Shown piece after piece: positions 1-6,233 of a DNA stretch of 14,721 nucleotides. Below the pieces are notes generated by a model, which saw only the letters and a list, made by a program, of their open reading frames with translations, searched no databases and was not told the DNA's origin. Source of the DNA: Dehalococcoidia bacterium. Its GTDB lineage: Bacteria; Chloroflexota; Dehalococcoidia; DSTF01; JALHUB01. Numbering within the stretch: position 1 is the stretch's first letter; each line of letters opens with the position of its first letter. The position numbers and the translations under genes were made by a program. The DNA lies in NCBI GenBank assembly GCA_022865685.1, contig JALHUB010000130.1:1-14721 (forward strand), in the 5' to 3' direction.

Positions 1-1356
1 ATGCGCCGTCGCGATGGCCGTGTCGCCGCCCGCCGTCTCCGCCTTCGCCGACCAGAAGAGGGCATGCGCCGCCACCTCGTCGCTTGCGCCGGACCCAAAG
101 CTGCGCCAGGCGTTCGCCGCCTCCTGATAGCGCTGCTGCTTGTAAAGAAGGAGCCCTTGCCGAAAGCCGGCGTCCTCCGCCCACGGCGAAACGCGGCTGA
201 ACACAAGGATGCGGCCGTAGGCGTCCGACGCCTCGTTCCAGCGCGACTGCTTCTCAAGGATCAGCCCCCGCCACCAGAGGGCGTCGTCCGCGAGGTCGCC
301 CGACGGGTCGATCTCCAGCGATTTCGCGTACTCATCCAGCGCTGCGTCGTCGTCACCCAGGCGCTCGTCGATGGCCCCGACGTAGTAGTGCGCCGCGGCG
401 GCGTGCGCGCCGCCGGGCTCGGCCGCCAGGTAGTGCTGGAACGCCTGCATGGCCTCGTTGTTCTGGAAGTGTCGATAGTACACCACCGCTTCGACGTAGG
501 CGTCGACCGGCTCCCCCGCCCCAAGCAGCGCATCGAGCGCGTCCGAGGCGGCGCCGGTTATCGGATATGTGGCGATGACCTGCTGCAGATCGTCCTGCCA
601 GCCTGCCACGCCGCTCGCCCGCTTCAGCGAGCCGATACGCTCCAGAGCCGCCGCCTTGTCCGATATCGAATCGCTCTGGTCGAAGAGCCGCTGGTACCCG
701 GTAATAGCGGCGGCAGTCGCGTCGGCCGCCTCCAGGCCCTGCGCCGTCGAGAGGATAACGCCCGGTTGCAGGCTCTCCGGCATCCCGTCTAGCGCCGCTT
801 CGGCCGCCTGCTCCGCCTCGTCGACGCGACCGAGCGGCAGCAGCAGGTACGCAATCTCCGCCTGCGCGTTCGCCGCGGCAGCGCCCCCTTCGTCGACGTA
901 GCGTTGGTAGGTCTCCATCGCCTGCTCGCTCTCACCGAGTCCGGCAAGCGAGCGCGCCAGCAGGAAATCGGCTTCGCTGCCGCCGTCGCCCGCGCTCTGG
1001 AGAGCCGTGATCTCGTCGTACGCTGCCTGGAAATCGTTCTCGTTCAGATAGAGGCGTGCCAGCGCCAGCCGGGCTTGCCGCTGGTCGCCTTCGCTTCCCT
1101 CCCTCACGACCGCCTCGTATACCGTCTGTGCTTCGGCGTACTGTCCGTTGCGTTCGAGGCTGCTCGCCAGCGTAAGGTCGGCGGGAATGGCCGTCGGCTC
1201 CGGCGTCGCGCCGTCCGTGGCCGCAGGCGTCGCCGCCGGCTCCTTCGACGAACCGTCGCAGCCGGCGAAGGCGAGCGTCGCCAGGGCAAGCGCCAGCAAC
1301 GACAGGCATAGCCAGTAAACAGAGGGCCTTTTCTCTGGTATGATAGGTGTGGTCAT
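1..1356 (-). CDS. TPR-repeat lipoprotein, probable N-terminal part of a soluble lytic transglycosylase (3' end outside window)
   Basis: The reading frame is open from an ATG at 1356 to the left edge (452 codons), so the C-terminus is missing. Residues 1-33 look like a lipoprotein signal: basic start, hydrophobic run from about 13 to 31, then LAFAGC with the lipid-accepting Cys at 33. A low-complexity Ala/Thr/Pro linker follows. The rest is helical TPR-like repeats, for example QYAEAQTVYEAVV, ESEQAMETYQRYV, DDAALDEYAKSLEIDP and RYQEAANAWRSFG. The last repeats before the edge (GFRQGLLLYKQQRYQEA, then ALFWSAKAETAGGDTA) resemble the superhelical domain that precedes the SLT domain in Slt70-type enzymes. 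I therefore expect a peptidoglycan-cleaving domain just outside the window, but cannot see it. A plain TPR lipoprotein (BamD-like or YbgF-like) is the alternative. GGAAGG about 9 nt upstream supports the start. Confidence 0.75.
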   Translation of the reverse strand, partial: MTTPIIPEKRPSVYWLCLSLLALALATLAFAGCDGSSKEPAATPAATDGATPEPTAIPADLTLASSLERNGQYAEAQTVYEAVVREGSEGDQRQARLALARLYLNENDFQAAYDEITALQSAGDGGSEADFLLARSLAGLGESEQAMETYQRYVDEGGAAAANAQAEIAYLLLPLGRVDEAEQAAEAALDGMPESLQPGVILSTAQGLEAADATAAAITGYQRLFDQSDSISDKAAALERIGSLKRASGVAGWQDDLQQVIATYPITGAASDALDALLGAGEPVDAYVEAVVYYRHFQNNEAMQAFQHYLAAEPGGAHAAAAHYYVGAIDERLGDDDAALDEYAKSLEIDPSGDLADDALWWRGLILEKQSRWNEASDAYGRILVFSRVSPWAEDAGFRQGLLLYKQQRYQEAANAWRSFGSGASDEVAAHALFWSAKAETAGGDTAIATAH

Positions 1357-1401
1357 CGGACGCGGCCTTCCGAAACAGAGACGCCGCTGGGGACACGTTC
1401 G

Positions 1402-1430
1402 TTGACGGCTGTTGTTGCCAATGTTACTAT
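1402..1430 (+). promoter_or_regulatory. sigma70-type promoter for the 160-aa gene and alr
   Basis: TTGACG (1402-1407), a 17-nt spacer and TACTAT (1425-1430) make a near-consensus promoter. Transcription would start near 1437, about 27 nt before the ATG at 1464. It overlaps the divergent promoter by six bases in the -10 region. Confidence 0.6.
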
Positions 1431-1449
1431 CCGCCGGCGGCGGCGTCAA
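1421..1449 (-). promoter_or_regulatory. sigma70-type promoter for the TPR lipoprotein gene
   Basis: Read on the minus strand, TTGACG (1449-1444) is followed after 17 nt by TAACAT (1426-1421). The predicted start lies near 1414, giving a leader of about 58 nt before the ATG at 1356. The -10 overlaps the -10 of the divergent plus-strand promoter. Confidence 0.55.
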
Positions 1450-1463
1450 AGCTAATATATTCC

Positions 1464-1946
1464 ATGAATCTCTTCCGATTCACCGTCATCGACGACAGCG
1501 GCGGCATCAGCTTCGTCGCCCACGCCGAGGCCCTGCCGGCGCTTCTCAAGGCCTGCGCCCGCGAGCCGAACACGCTCCAAGAGCTGCTGGACTTCACGCT
1601 GCCCTACTACCACGCCCTCCCCGACTACGTCCTCAACGGCCTTGCCGTGTTCGACGAGCGCAACGTGCCCGGCAGCTTCGACGCCATCCACCAGGCGCTG
1701 CAGTTCTGCCGCCCGCACGAGCAGCCCGTCTTCCGCATCGTCGACGACGAGACGCGCGAGGCGAGCCTGCGGCCCGTGAAAGCGGGCGGCATCATTGTGA
1801 ACCTGCTGGCCAAGCGCATCGTCCAGATTCAGAACACGTACCAGGAGATCGGTCGCAAGGGTCGCGGCCGCATCTTCGACGGAGAACGCGTCACCGAGAG
1901 CGTCTTCTACTACCGCCTGCCCCGGCAGTGGCAACTGGTGCCCTGA
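1464..1946 (+). CDS. hypothetical protein, 160 aa, upstream of alr
   Basis: I do not recognise this protein. It is soluble, with no signal peptide or membrane segment. It starts MNLFRFTVIDDSGG and contains ELLDFTLPYYHALPDYV around residues 33-49. Further on is a conserved-looking stretch GGIIVNLLAKRIVQIQNTYQ (about 109-128), then a basic GRKGRGR and a C-terminus ending FYYRLPRQWQLVP. The frame is open further upstream to 1347, but that would run through the promoter at 1402-1430, so I chose the ATG at 1464. No clear Shine-Dalgarno sequence precedes it. The stop is 25 nt before the start of alr, so the two are probably co-transcribed. Codon use and the strong shadow frames on both strands match its neighbours, which supports it as native coding sequence. 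Confidence 0.75.
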   Translation: MNLFRFTVIDDSGGISFVAHAEALPALLKACAREPNTLQELLDFTLPYYHALPDYVLNGLAVFDERNVPGSFDAIHQALQFCRPHEQPVFRIVDDETREASLRPVKAGGIIVNLLAKRIVQIQNTYQEIGRKGRGRIFDGERVTESVFYYRLPRQWQLVP

Positions 1947-1971
1947 GGCCGGCCACAGCGAGATAGGGATA

Positions 1972-3195
1972 TTGGAGCGACCGATCGAAGAGGAATCAGC
2001 CTGGCTGGGACGCCCCGTCTGGGCCGACATCGACCTCGATGCCCTTGAGCACAACGTCCGCGAGCTCAAGCGGCAGGCCTGCGGCGCCCTCCTGATGGCC
2101 ATCGTCAAAGCGAACGCCTACGGCCACGGCGCGACGGGCATCGCGCGGGCCGCTCTCGCCGCCGGCGCCGACCGCCTGGGCGTCGTCTGCGTCGACGAAG
2201 GCGAAGAGCTGCGTCGCGCGGGCATCACGGCGCCCATCCTCGTCATGGGGCACACGCCCGTGTCCCAAGCCGAGCGCGCCGTCGCCCTCGACCTTACGAC
2301 GACCGTCGGCTCGCATCACTTCGCCGAGGCGGTCGCCCAGCGGGCCATCGAGCGCGGCGTCACGATTCGAGTGCACCTCAAGGTGGAGACCGGCCTCAAC
2401 CGCTATGGCCTGCCGCCGGAACAGCTCCTGCCGCTCGCCGAATCGATGCGCCACCTGCCGGGCCTCGACGTGGAGGGCCTGTGGACCCACTTCGCCACCG
2501 GCGACGAGCCCGACAAGGGCTACGTCCAGCGCCAGTTCCGCGCCTTCACCGCCGTCGCCGACCAGTTGCCCTGGATCCGCCTGCGACACGTCGCCAACAC
2601 GGCCACCGTCCTCGACATGCCGGAGCTGTCGCTCGACATGGTGCGCGTGGGAATCGGGCTCTACGGCTGCTACCCGTCGGAAGACGTGGACCGCGGGACA
2701 CTCCTGCGACCGGTCATGTCCCTGAAGAGCCGCGTCGCCCGCCTGCGACGCCTCGATCCTGGCGAAAGCGTTAGCTACGGCTGCACGTGGACGGCGGCGC
2801 GGCCCAGCGTCGTCGCCTTGCTGATGTGCGGCTACGGCGACGGCCTGCGACGCACCCTCTCCAACAAGGGGAGCGTCCTCGTGCGCGGCCGGCGCGCGCC
2901 GATAGTAGGGCGTATCGCCATGGACATGTGCGTCGCCGACGCCACCGATATCCCGTACGTCGCCCTCGACGACGAGGTCGTGATTATCGGCCGCCAGCGC
3001 GACGACGAGATAAGCGCTGAAGAGGTCGCCCGCCTCTCCGACACGATCAGCTACGAGACGCTTACCGGCATCACGGCCCGCGTCCCGCGAGTATACCGTC
3101 GCGGCGGGCGCATCACCGCCGTTCAGACGCTCGTCGAGGCGCCGGCGGAGGAATCCGCAACCGCCGGCCTGGAATCTCGCCCGACGAACCTGTGA
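1972..3195 (+). CDS. alr: alanine racemase
   Basis: This is a PLP-dependent enzyme that interconverts L- and D-alanine to supply D-Ala for peptidoglycan. The N-terminal TIM barrel carries the PLP motif AIVKANAYGHG, with the Schiff-base lysine at residue 46. The C-terminal beta domain carries the second catalytic base in ESVSYGCTW (Tyr269). Other family segments are KVETGLNRYGL, WTHFATGDEP, RVGIGLYG, CGYGDGLRR and GRIAMDMC. The length of 407 aa is a little above the usual 360-390 because of a tail after about residue 385. No ATG occurs in frame before the active-site lysine region, so the start must be non-ATG. TTG at 1972 has AGGG (1965-1968) close upstream and gives a normal N-terminus with WADIDLDALEHN. 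Its place beside a probable lytic transglycosylase fits a cell-wall role. Confidence 0.95.
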   Translation: MERPIEEESAWLGRPVWADIDLDALEHNVRELKRQACGALLMAIVKANAYGHGATGIARAALAAGADRLGVVCVDEGEELRRAGITAPILVMGHTPVSQAERAVALDLTTTVGSHHFAEAVAQRAIERGVTIRVHLKVETGLNRYGLPPEQLLPLAESMRHLPGLDVEGLWTHFATGDEPDKGYVQRQFRAFTAVADQLPWIRLRHVANTATVLDMPELSLDMVRVGIGLYGCYPSEDVDRGTLLRPVMSLKSRVARLRRLDPGESVSYGCTWTAARPSVVALLMCGYGDGLRRTLSNKGSVLVRGRRAPIVGRIAMDMCVADATDIPYVALDDEVVIIGRQRDDEISAEEVARLSDTISYETLTGITARVPRVYRRGGRITAVQTLVEAPAEESATAGLESRPTNL

Positions 3196-3221
3196 CCGAA
3201 CCTGCAAGGGAGATTACGGAA

Positions 3222-3371
3222 ATGTCGTTTCTTGTCGGCGTCGTCGACGTGCAACTATGGGCGCTGGCCGCCGCTCTCAGCGCCGCGTTCCTTGGCATCC
3301 TCGCCTACCTGCTGCGGCGCGCCCTCGGCCTCGTCGAGCCGCCGCCAACCGAAGAAGAGGCGCATCACTAG
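3222..3371 (+). CDS. small single-pass membrane peptide, 49 aa
   Basis: A short frame lies 26 nt after alr, with a good ribosome binding site (AAGGGAG at 3206-3212) about 9 nt before its ATG. The peptide starts MSFLVGVVDVQLWALAAALS. A hydrophobic segment spans about residues 10-31, ends in LLRRALGL, and is followed by an acidic tail PPPTEEEAHH. The basic residues right after the membrane segment suggest a cytoplasmic C-terminus. The function is unknown. The binding site, the single membrane segment and the position at the end of the alr unit make it a believable gene despite its size. It ends 31 nt before the convergent gene at 3403. Confidence 0.6.
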   Translation: MSFLVGVVDVQLWALAAALSAAFLGILAYLLRRALGLVEPPPTEEEAHH

Positions 3372-3402
3372 GGGATACTGGGGAGTTGCGGAGGCGCGAC
3401 TT

Positions 3403-4167
3403 CTACTCGCCTTCCTCGTCTTCCTCGTCTTCCTCCTCCGCCACCATCTCGGCCGCCCGTGGCAGCAGTACCTCCAGCGCCGTCTCGCGACGCCGCCGCG
3501 GCCCGGGCAGCGCTTCGATAGCCTGCACCAGTGAGGGCAGCTCGTCCAGCGCCCTGGCATCGCCGCCATCGACCGCCAGCACCGACACGCCGGCGTCGCG
3601 CAGACACTCCAGGTCGCCGCTCTCGATGGGTAGACTCACGGGCAGCATCAGCGGCTTGCGCGTCAGTCCGGCGATGCGCCGCAACTCGACCTGCTTTCGC
3701 AACGTGAGCGGACCCGACCAGCCGTCGATCAGGACGCCGTCCAGCGCCACCGATTCGAGGATGCGCAGATAGGTGTCTTCCGGCGCGCCCCCCAGCAGGA
3801 GCACATAGCCCGGCTTGTCTTCCAAGAGCGCCGTCGCCGGCGTCGCTTCCGCGTCGAAGACCATGAAGTCCGCCCCTGCCTCGACGAGGGCAGCGATCGT
3901 TTCCGCATCGACCTTTTCCGGCCATACGCCGCAGGGGACCTCGCCCGCGGCCTCTGCCGCCGCCTTGACGTCGTCCGGCTCCGCGCCCCGGAGGACGATT
4001 GCGCCGGCGCCCTTCTCCACCGCCGCCGCAACCTTCCCCTTGCCGTCGCCGTCGAGGAGCACCGTCACCAGCAGCGCGGGGCTCTTGGCCGGTCTCACCG
4101 CCCTGAAGCCGATGGGCGCGGCTTCCACGTGCATGGTCTTGCGTATCCTATCGCCGAGCTTGCTCAT
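3403..4167 (-). CDS. hypothetical beta/alpha (possible TIM-barrel-like) protein with acidic tail, 254 aa
   Basis: I do not recognise the family. The protein shows alternating hydrophobic strands and helices: ALLVTVLLDG, GAGAIVLRG, GADFMVFDA, GYVLLLGG, LDGVLIDGW, KPLMLPVSLP and GVSVLAVDGG. The order and spacing resemble a (beta/alpha)8 barrel such as those binding flavin or phosphate, but no catalytic motif is evident. The last 11 residues are almost all Glu/Asp (EEEDEEDEEGE). The frame is open 10 codons further to 4197. I chose the ATG at 4167 because GGAAGGGAAG sits directly upstream, and because the longer start falls almost on the predicted transcription start. It follows etfA on the same strand, but a hairpin and its own promoter lie between them, so it is probably a separate unit. 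Confidence 0.75.
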   Translation of the reverse strand: MSKLGDRIRKTMHVEAAPIGFRAVRPAKSPALLVTVLLDGDGKGKVAAAVEKGAGAIVLRGAEPDDVKAAAEAAGEVPCGVWPEKVDAETIAALVEAGADFMVFDAEATPATALLEDKPGYVLLLGGAPEDTYLRILESVALDGVLIDGWSGPLTLRKQVELRRIAGLTRKPLMLPVSLPIESGDLECLRDAGVSVLAVDGGDARALDELPSLVQAIEALPGPRRRRETALEVLLPRAAEMVAEEEDEEDEEGE

Positions 4168-4201
4168 AGTCTTCCCTTCCGGCCTGAGAATACCCAACGG
4201 G

Positions 4202-4231
4202 ATAATATCCGTGCGACGGAACGTCTGTCAA
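4202..4231 (-). promoter_or_regulatory. sigma70-type promoter for the 254-aa gene
   Basis: Minus-strand TTGACA (4231-4226), an 18-nt spacer and TATTAT (4207-4202) form a near-consensus promoter. Transcription would begin near 4195, leaving a leader of about 28 nt that includes the ribosome binding site of the gene starting at 4167. Confidence 0.65.
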
Positions 4232-4276
4232 TTCAACTATAACAAATCGGAGGCGGCGTGCCCCAACCCTCCAACA

Positions 4277-4318
4277 ACGGCAGCGGCCGCCCGACTCCAT
4301 ACGAGGGGCGGCTGCCGT
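4277..4318 (-). terminator. hairpin after etfA, possible terminator
   Basis: An inverted repeat with arms ACGGCAGC..CGCCC and its complement GGGCG..GCTGCCGT, with a two-base bulge and a loop of about 12 nt, begins 18 nt after the etfA stop. There is no strong T-run after it on the minus strand, so it is not a textbook intrinsic terminator. Its place between the etfA stop and the next promoter supports a role at the 3' end of the etf transcript. Confidence 0.4.
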
Positions 4319-4335
4319 ATTGAAAGCGTTGTTCG

Positions 4336-5319
4336 CTATGCCTTCAGCTTCCGGCACGCTTCGACTAGAGCCGGCAGCACCTTCTTGTAGTCGTCGACGA
4401 TACCGAACCGCGACGACTTGAAGACTATCGCCTCCGGGTCCTTGTTGATCGCGACGATGTTCTTTGCCCCGGTGCAGCCCGCCATGTGCTGGCTCGCCCC
4501 GGAGATGCCGACTGCAAAGTACAGCGTCGGTCCCACTATCTTGCCGGTGAGCCCAATCTGCTCCGAGACCGGCCGCCAGCCGTTGTCGCAGGCCGCGCGC
4601 GTCGCTCCGACGGCGCCGCCCAGCGCCCTGGCCAGCTCTTCGAGCACCGAGAAGCCCTCAGCGCTGCCGATTCCGCGCCCGCCGGCGACGATCACGTCCG
4701 CGTCCTCCAGGCGGATGCCCTCTTCGGCAACTTCCTGGTGACCGACGAGCTTGTCGCGGATCGCCGAAGCGTCGATGCCTGCGTCGACCTTCGTTACCTG
4801 CCCCTGCCGCGAGTCGTCGCGAGCCACCGGCTCCTGCGCCTTCGATCGAATCGAGATGACGGCGGGCGAGGTGTTGAAGGAGTAGGTCGCGCGCGCGTTG
4901 CCGCCGTAGCAGGGTCGCTCCGCGATGACCTTGCCCCCCTCACCAGTAACGTTCAGGCAGTCCATCGCCGATACGCTGCCCAGCCGGAAGGCCAGGCGCG
5001 GCCCCAGGTCGCGGCCCATGTCGCTCTGGCCCATCAGTATGGCATCGGGGCTCGCCGCCGCGTTCACCTTCTCCATAGCTGCGACGAAGCCGTCGCAGCT
5101 ATACTTAGCCAGCGCCGGCTCATCGACCACGAAGACTTGATCGGCGCCGTGGGCTATGAGCTCCTTCGCCAGTCCCTCAACGCCGGACCCCACGAGGGCC
5201 GCCTGCGCCGGCTTCCCCATCTGATCGGCGAGACGGCGGGCCGCTCCCAGCACCTCCAGGGTGATGGACGCCACAGCGCCGCCGCTAACCTCGGCTGCTA
5301 CAAGTATTCCGTTCGCCAT
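4336..5319 (-). CDS. etfA: electron transfer flavoprotein, alpha subunit
   Basis: This is the FAD-binding subunit of the EtfAB heterodimer, which accepts electrons from acyl-CoA dehydrogenases. The 327 aa match the usual length. The N-terminal domain (about 1-190) is of the ETF type. The C-terminal FAD domain is complete: GGRGIGS (213-219), RAACDNGWRP (241-250), QIGLTGK (254-260), GISGASQH (271-278) and INKD (291-294), followed by FGIVDDYKKVLPAL. The ATG at 5319 is preceded by AAGGAG with 7-nt spacing. It lies 32 nt after the etfB stop, so it is translated from the same transcript. The upstream membrane Fe-S protein is the likely electron acceptor. Confidence 0.96.
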   Translation of the reverse strand: MANGILVAAEVSGGAVASITLEVLGAARRLADQMGKPAQAALVGSGVEGLAKELIAHGADQVFVVDEPALAKYSCDGFVAAMEKVNAAASPDAILMGQSDMGRDLGPRLAFRLGSVSAMDCLNVTGEGGKVIAERPCYGGNARATYSFNTSPAVISIRSKAQEPVARDDSRQGQVTKVDAGIDASAIRDKLVGHQEVAEEGIRLEDADVIVAGGRGIGSAEGFSVLEELARALGGAVGATRAACDNGWRPVSEQIGLTGKIVGPTLYFAVGISGASQHMAGCTGAKNIVAINKDPEAIVFKSSRFGIVDDYKKVLPALVEACRKLKA

Positions 5320-5351
5320 GTCAACGCTCCTTATCTGTTGATAGACAAAGG

Positions 5352-6158
5352 CTAGATTATCTTCTGCTCACGCAGGCGCTGCGCCAGCTTTGTTGCGATC
5401 TCGTCGGGGGTCTCGCCCTCGACGATTTCGCACTCGACTTCGCTCACCGGCTGGAAGAGGCGCTCCAGGTTCAAGCGCACGGCGCCGGCCCCGACCTTCG
5501 AGGCGTCGAGGCCGAGATCGCCTGCTCCCCAAATGGTGACCTGCTTGCGCGCGGCCATCATGATCTGCTGCAGCTTCGGGTATCGAGGCTCGCCCAACTC
5601 GTTGCTTACGGTTACGAGCGCGGGCAGCGGCGCCTCGATGGTGTCATAGCCCTCCATCAGCACGCGCTCCACGACGACCTTGTCGCCCTGGACCGTGACC
5701 GACTTGGCGAGGCTCACGCTGGGAATGCCCAGCATCTCGGCGATTCCGTATCCAACGACGCCCGCGTCCCAGTCCGTCGCCTGGCGGCCGCACAGGACGA
5801 GGTTGTAATCACCGATCTTCTCGATCGCCTTCGACAGCGCCAGCGCGGTCGTGTAGCTGTCCCCGTCGAAGGCGCTGTCCGTTAGGAGAACGCCCTCGTC
5901 GGCGCCCATCGCCAGGCTGTGCTTGACCACGTCGCGGGCGGTCTCGGGGCCCAGGCTTATCACCGTGATCTTTGCGTCGCCGGCGGCATCCTTGATTCGC
6001 AGCGCCGCCTCGACCGCCAGTGCGTCGAACTGGCTGATGACGGGCGTCACTCCGGCCGCCGCAACGACCTTCTTCGCCGCCTCGTCGACCCTGAACGCGG
6101 ACGCCGGGGCCTCCGGGTCTGGCACTTGTTTGACGCAAGCTATGATGTGCAAAGGCAT
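5352..6158 (-). CDS. etfB: electron transfer flavoprotein, beta subunit
   Basis: This is the partner of EtfA, 268 aa, full length. It begins MPLHIIACVKQVPDPEA, the typical EtfB start. Diagnostic segments are SLGPETARDVVKHSLAMGAD, VLCGRQATDWDAGVVGYGIA and the ETF-beta signature region VLMEGYDTIEAPLPALVTVS. The end YPKLQQIMMAARKQVTIWG is the recognition-loop region used to contact dehydrogenases. AAGGAGG sits about 10 nt before the ATG. The gene lies 75 nt after the Fe-S oxidoreductase stop and 32 nt before etfA, giving the order quinone reductase, etfB, etfA. From sequence alone I cannot say whether this ETF is bifurcating; the linked membrane reductase favours the simple electron-carrier role. 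Confidence 0.96.
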   Translation of the reverse strand: MPLHIIACVKQVPDPEAPASAFRVDEAAKKVVAAAGVTPVISQFDALAVEAALRIKDAAGDAKITVISLGPETARDVVKHSLAMGADEGVLLTDSAFDGDSYTTALALSKAIEKIGDYNLVLCGRQATDWDAGVVGYGIAEMLGIPSVSLAKSVTVQGDKVVVERVLMEGYDTIEAPLPALVTVSNELGEPRYPKLQQIMMAARKQVTIWGAGDLGLDASKVGAGAVRLNLERLFQPVSEVECEIVEGETPDEIATKLAQRLREQKII

Positions 6159-6233
6159 CTTTCTGCTTCCTCCTTGCTCCGCATTTTCTGTGACTATTCA
6201 CCCTGGTCCCGGCTTTGGCCGCGGACTGAAAAC

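Noticed and set aside
1..792. Open plus-strand frame at the left edge
   Set aside because: It is the exact antisense of the TPR lipoprotein frame, rich in Arg, with no ribosome binding site or recognisable motif.
1996..3207. Long minus-strand open frame of 403 codons opposite alr
   Set aside because: The plus strand encodes an unmistakable alanine racemase; the antisense frame stays open only because of GC-rich codon bias.
4486..5355. Plus-strand open frame opposite etfA
   Set aside because: The complementary strand encodes full-length EtfA with all FAD motifs; this translation has no family features.
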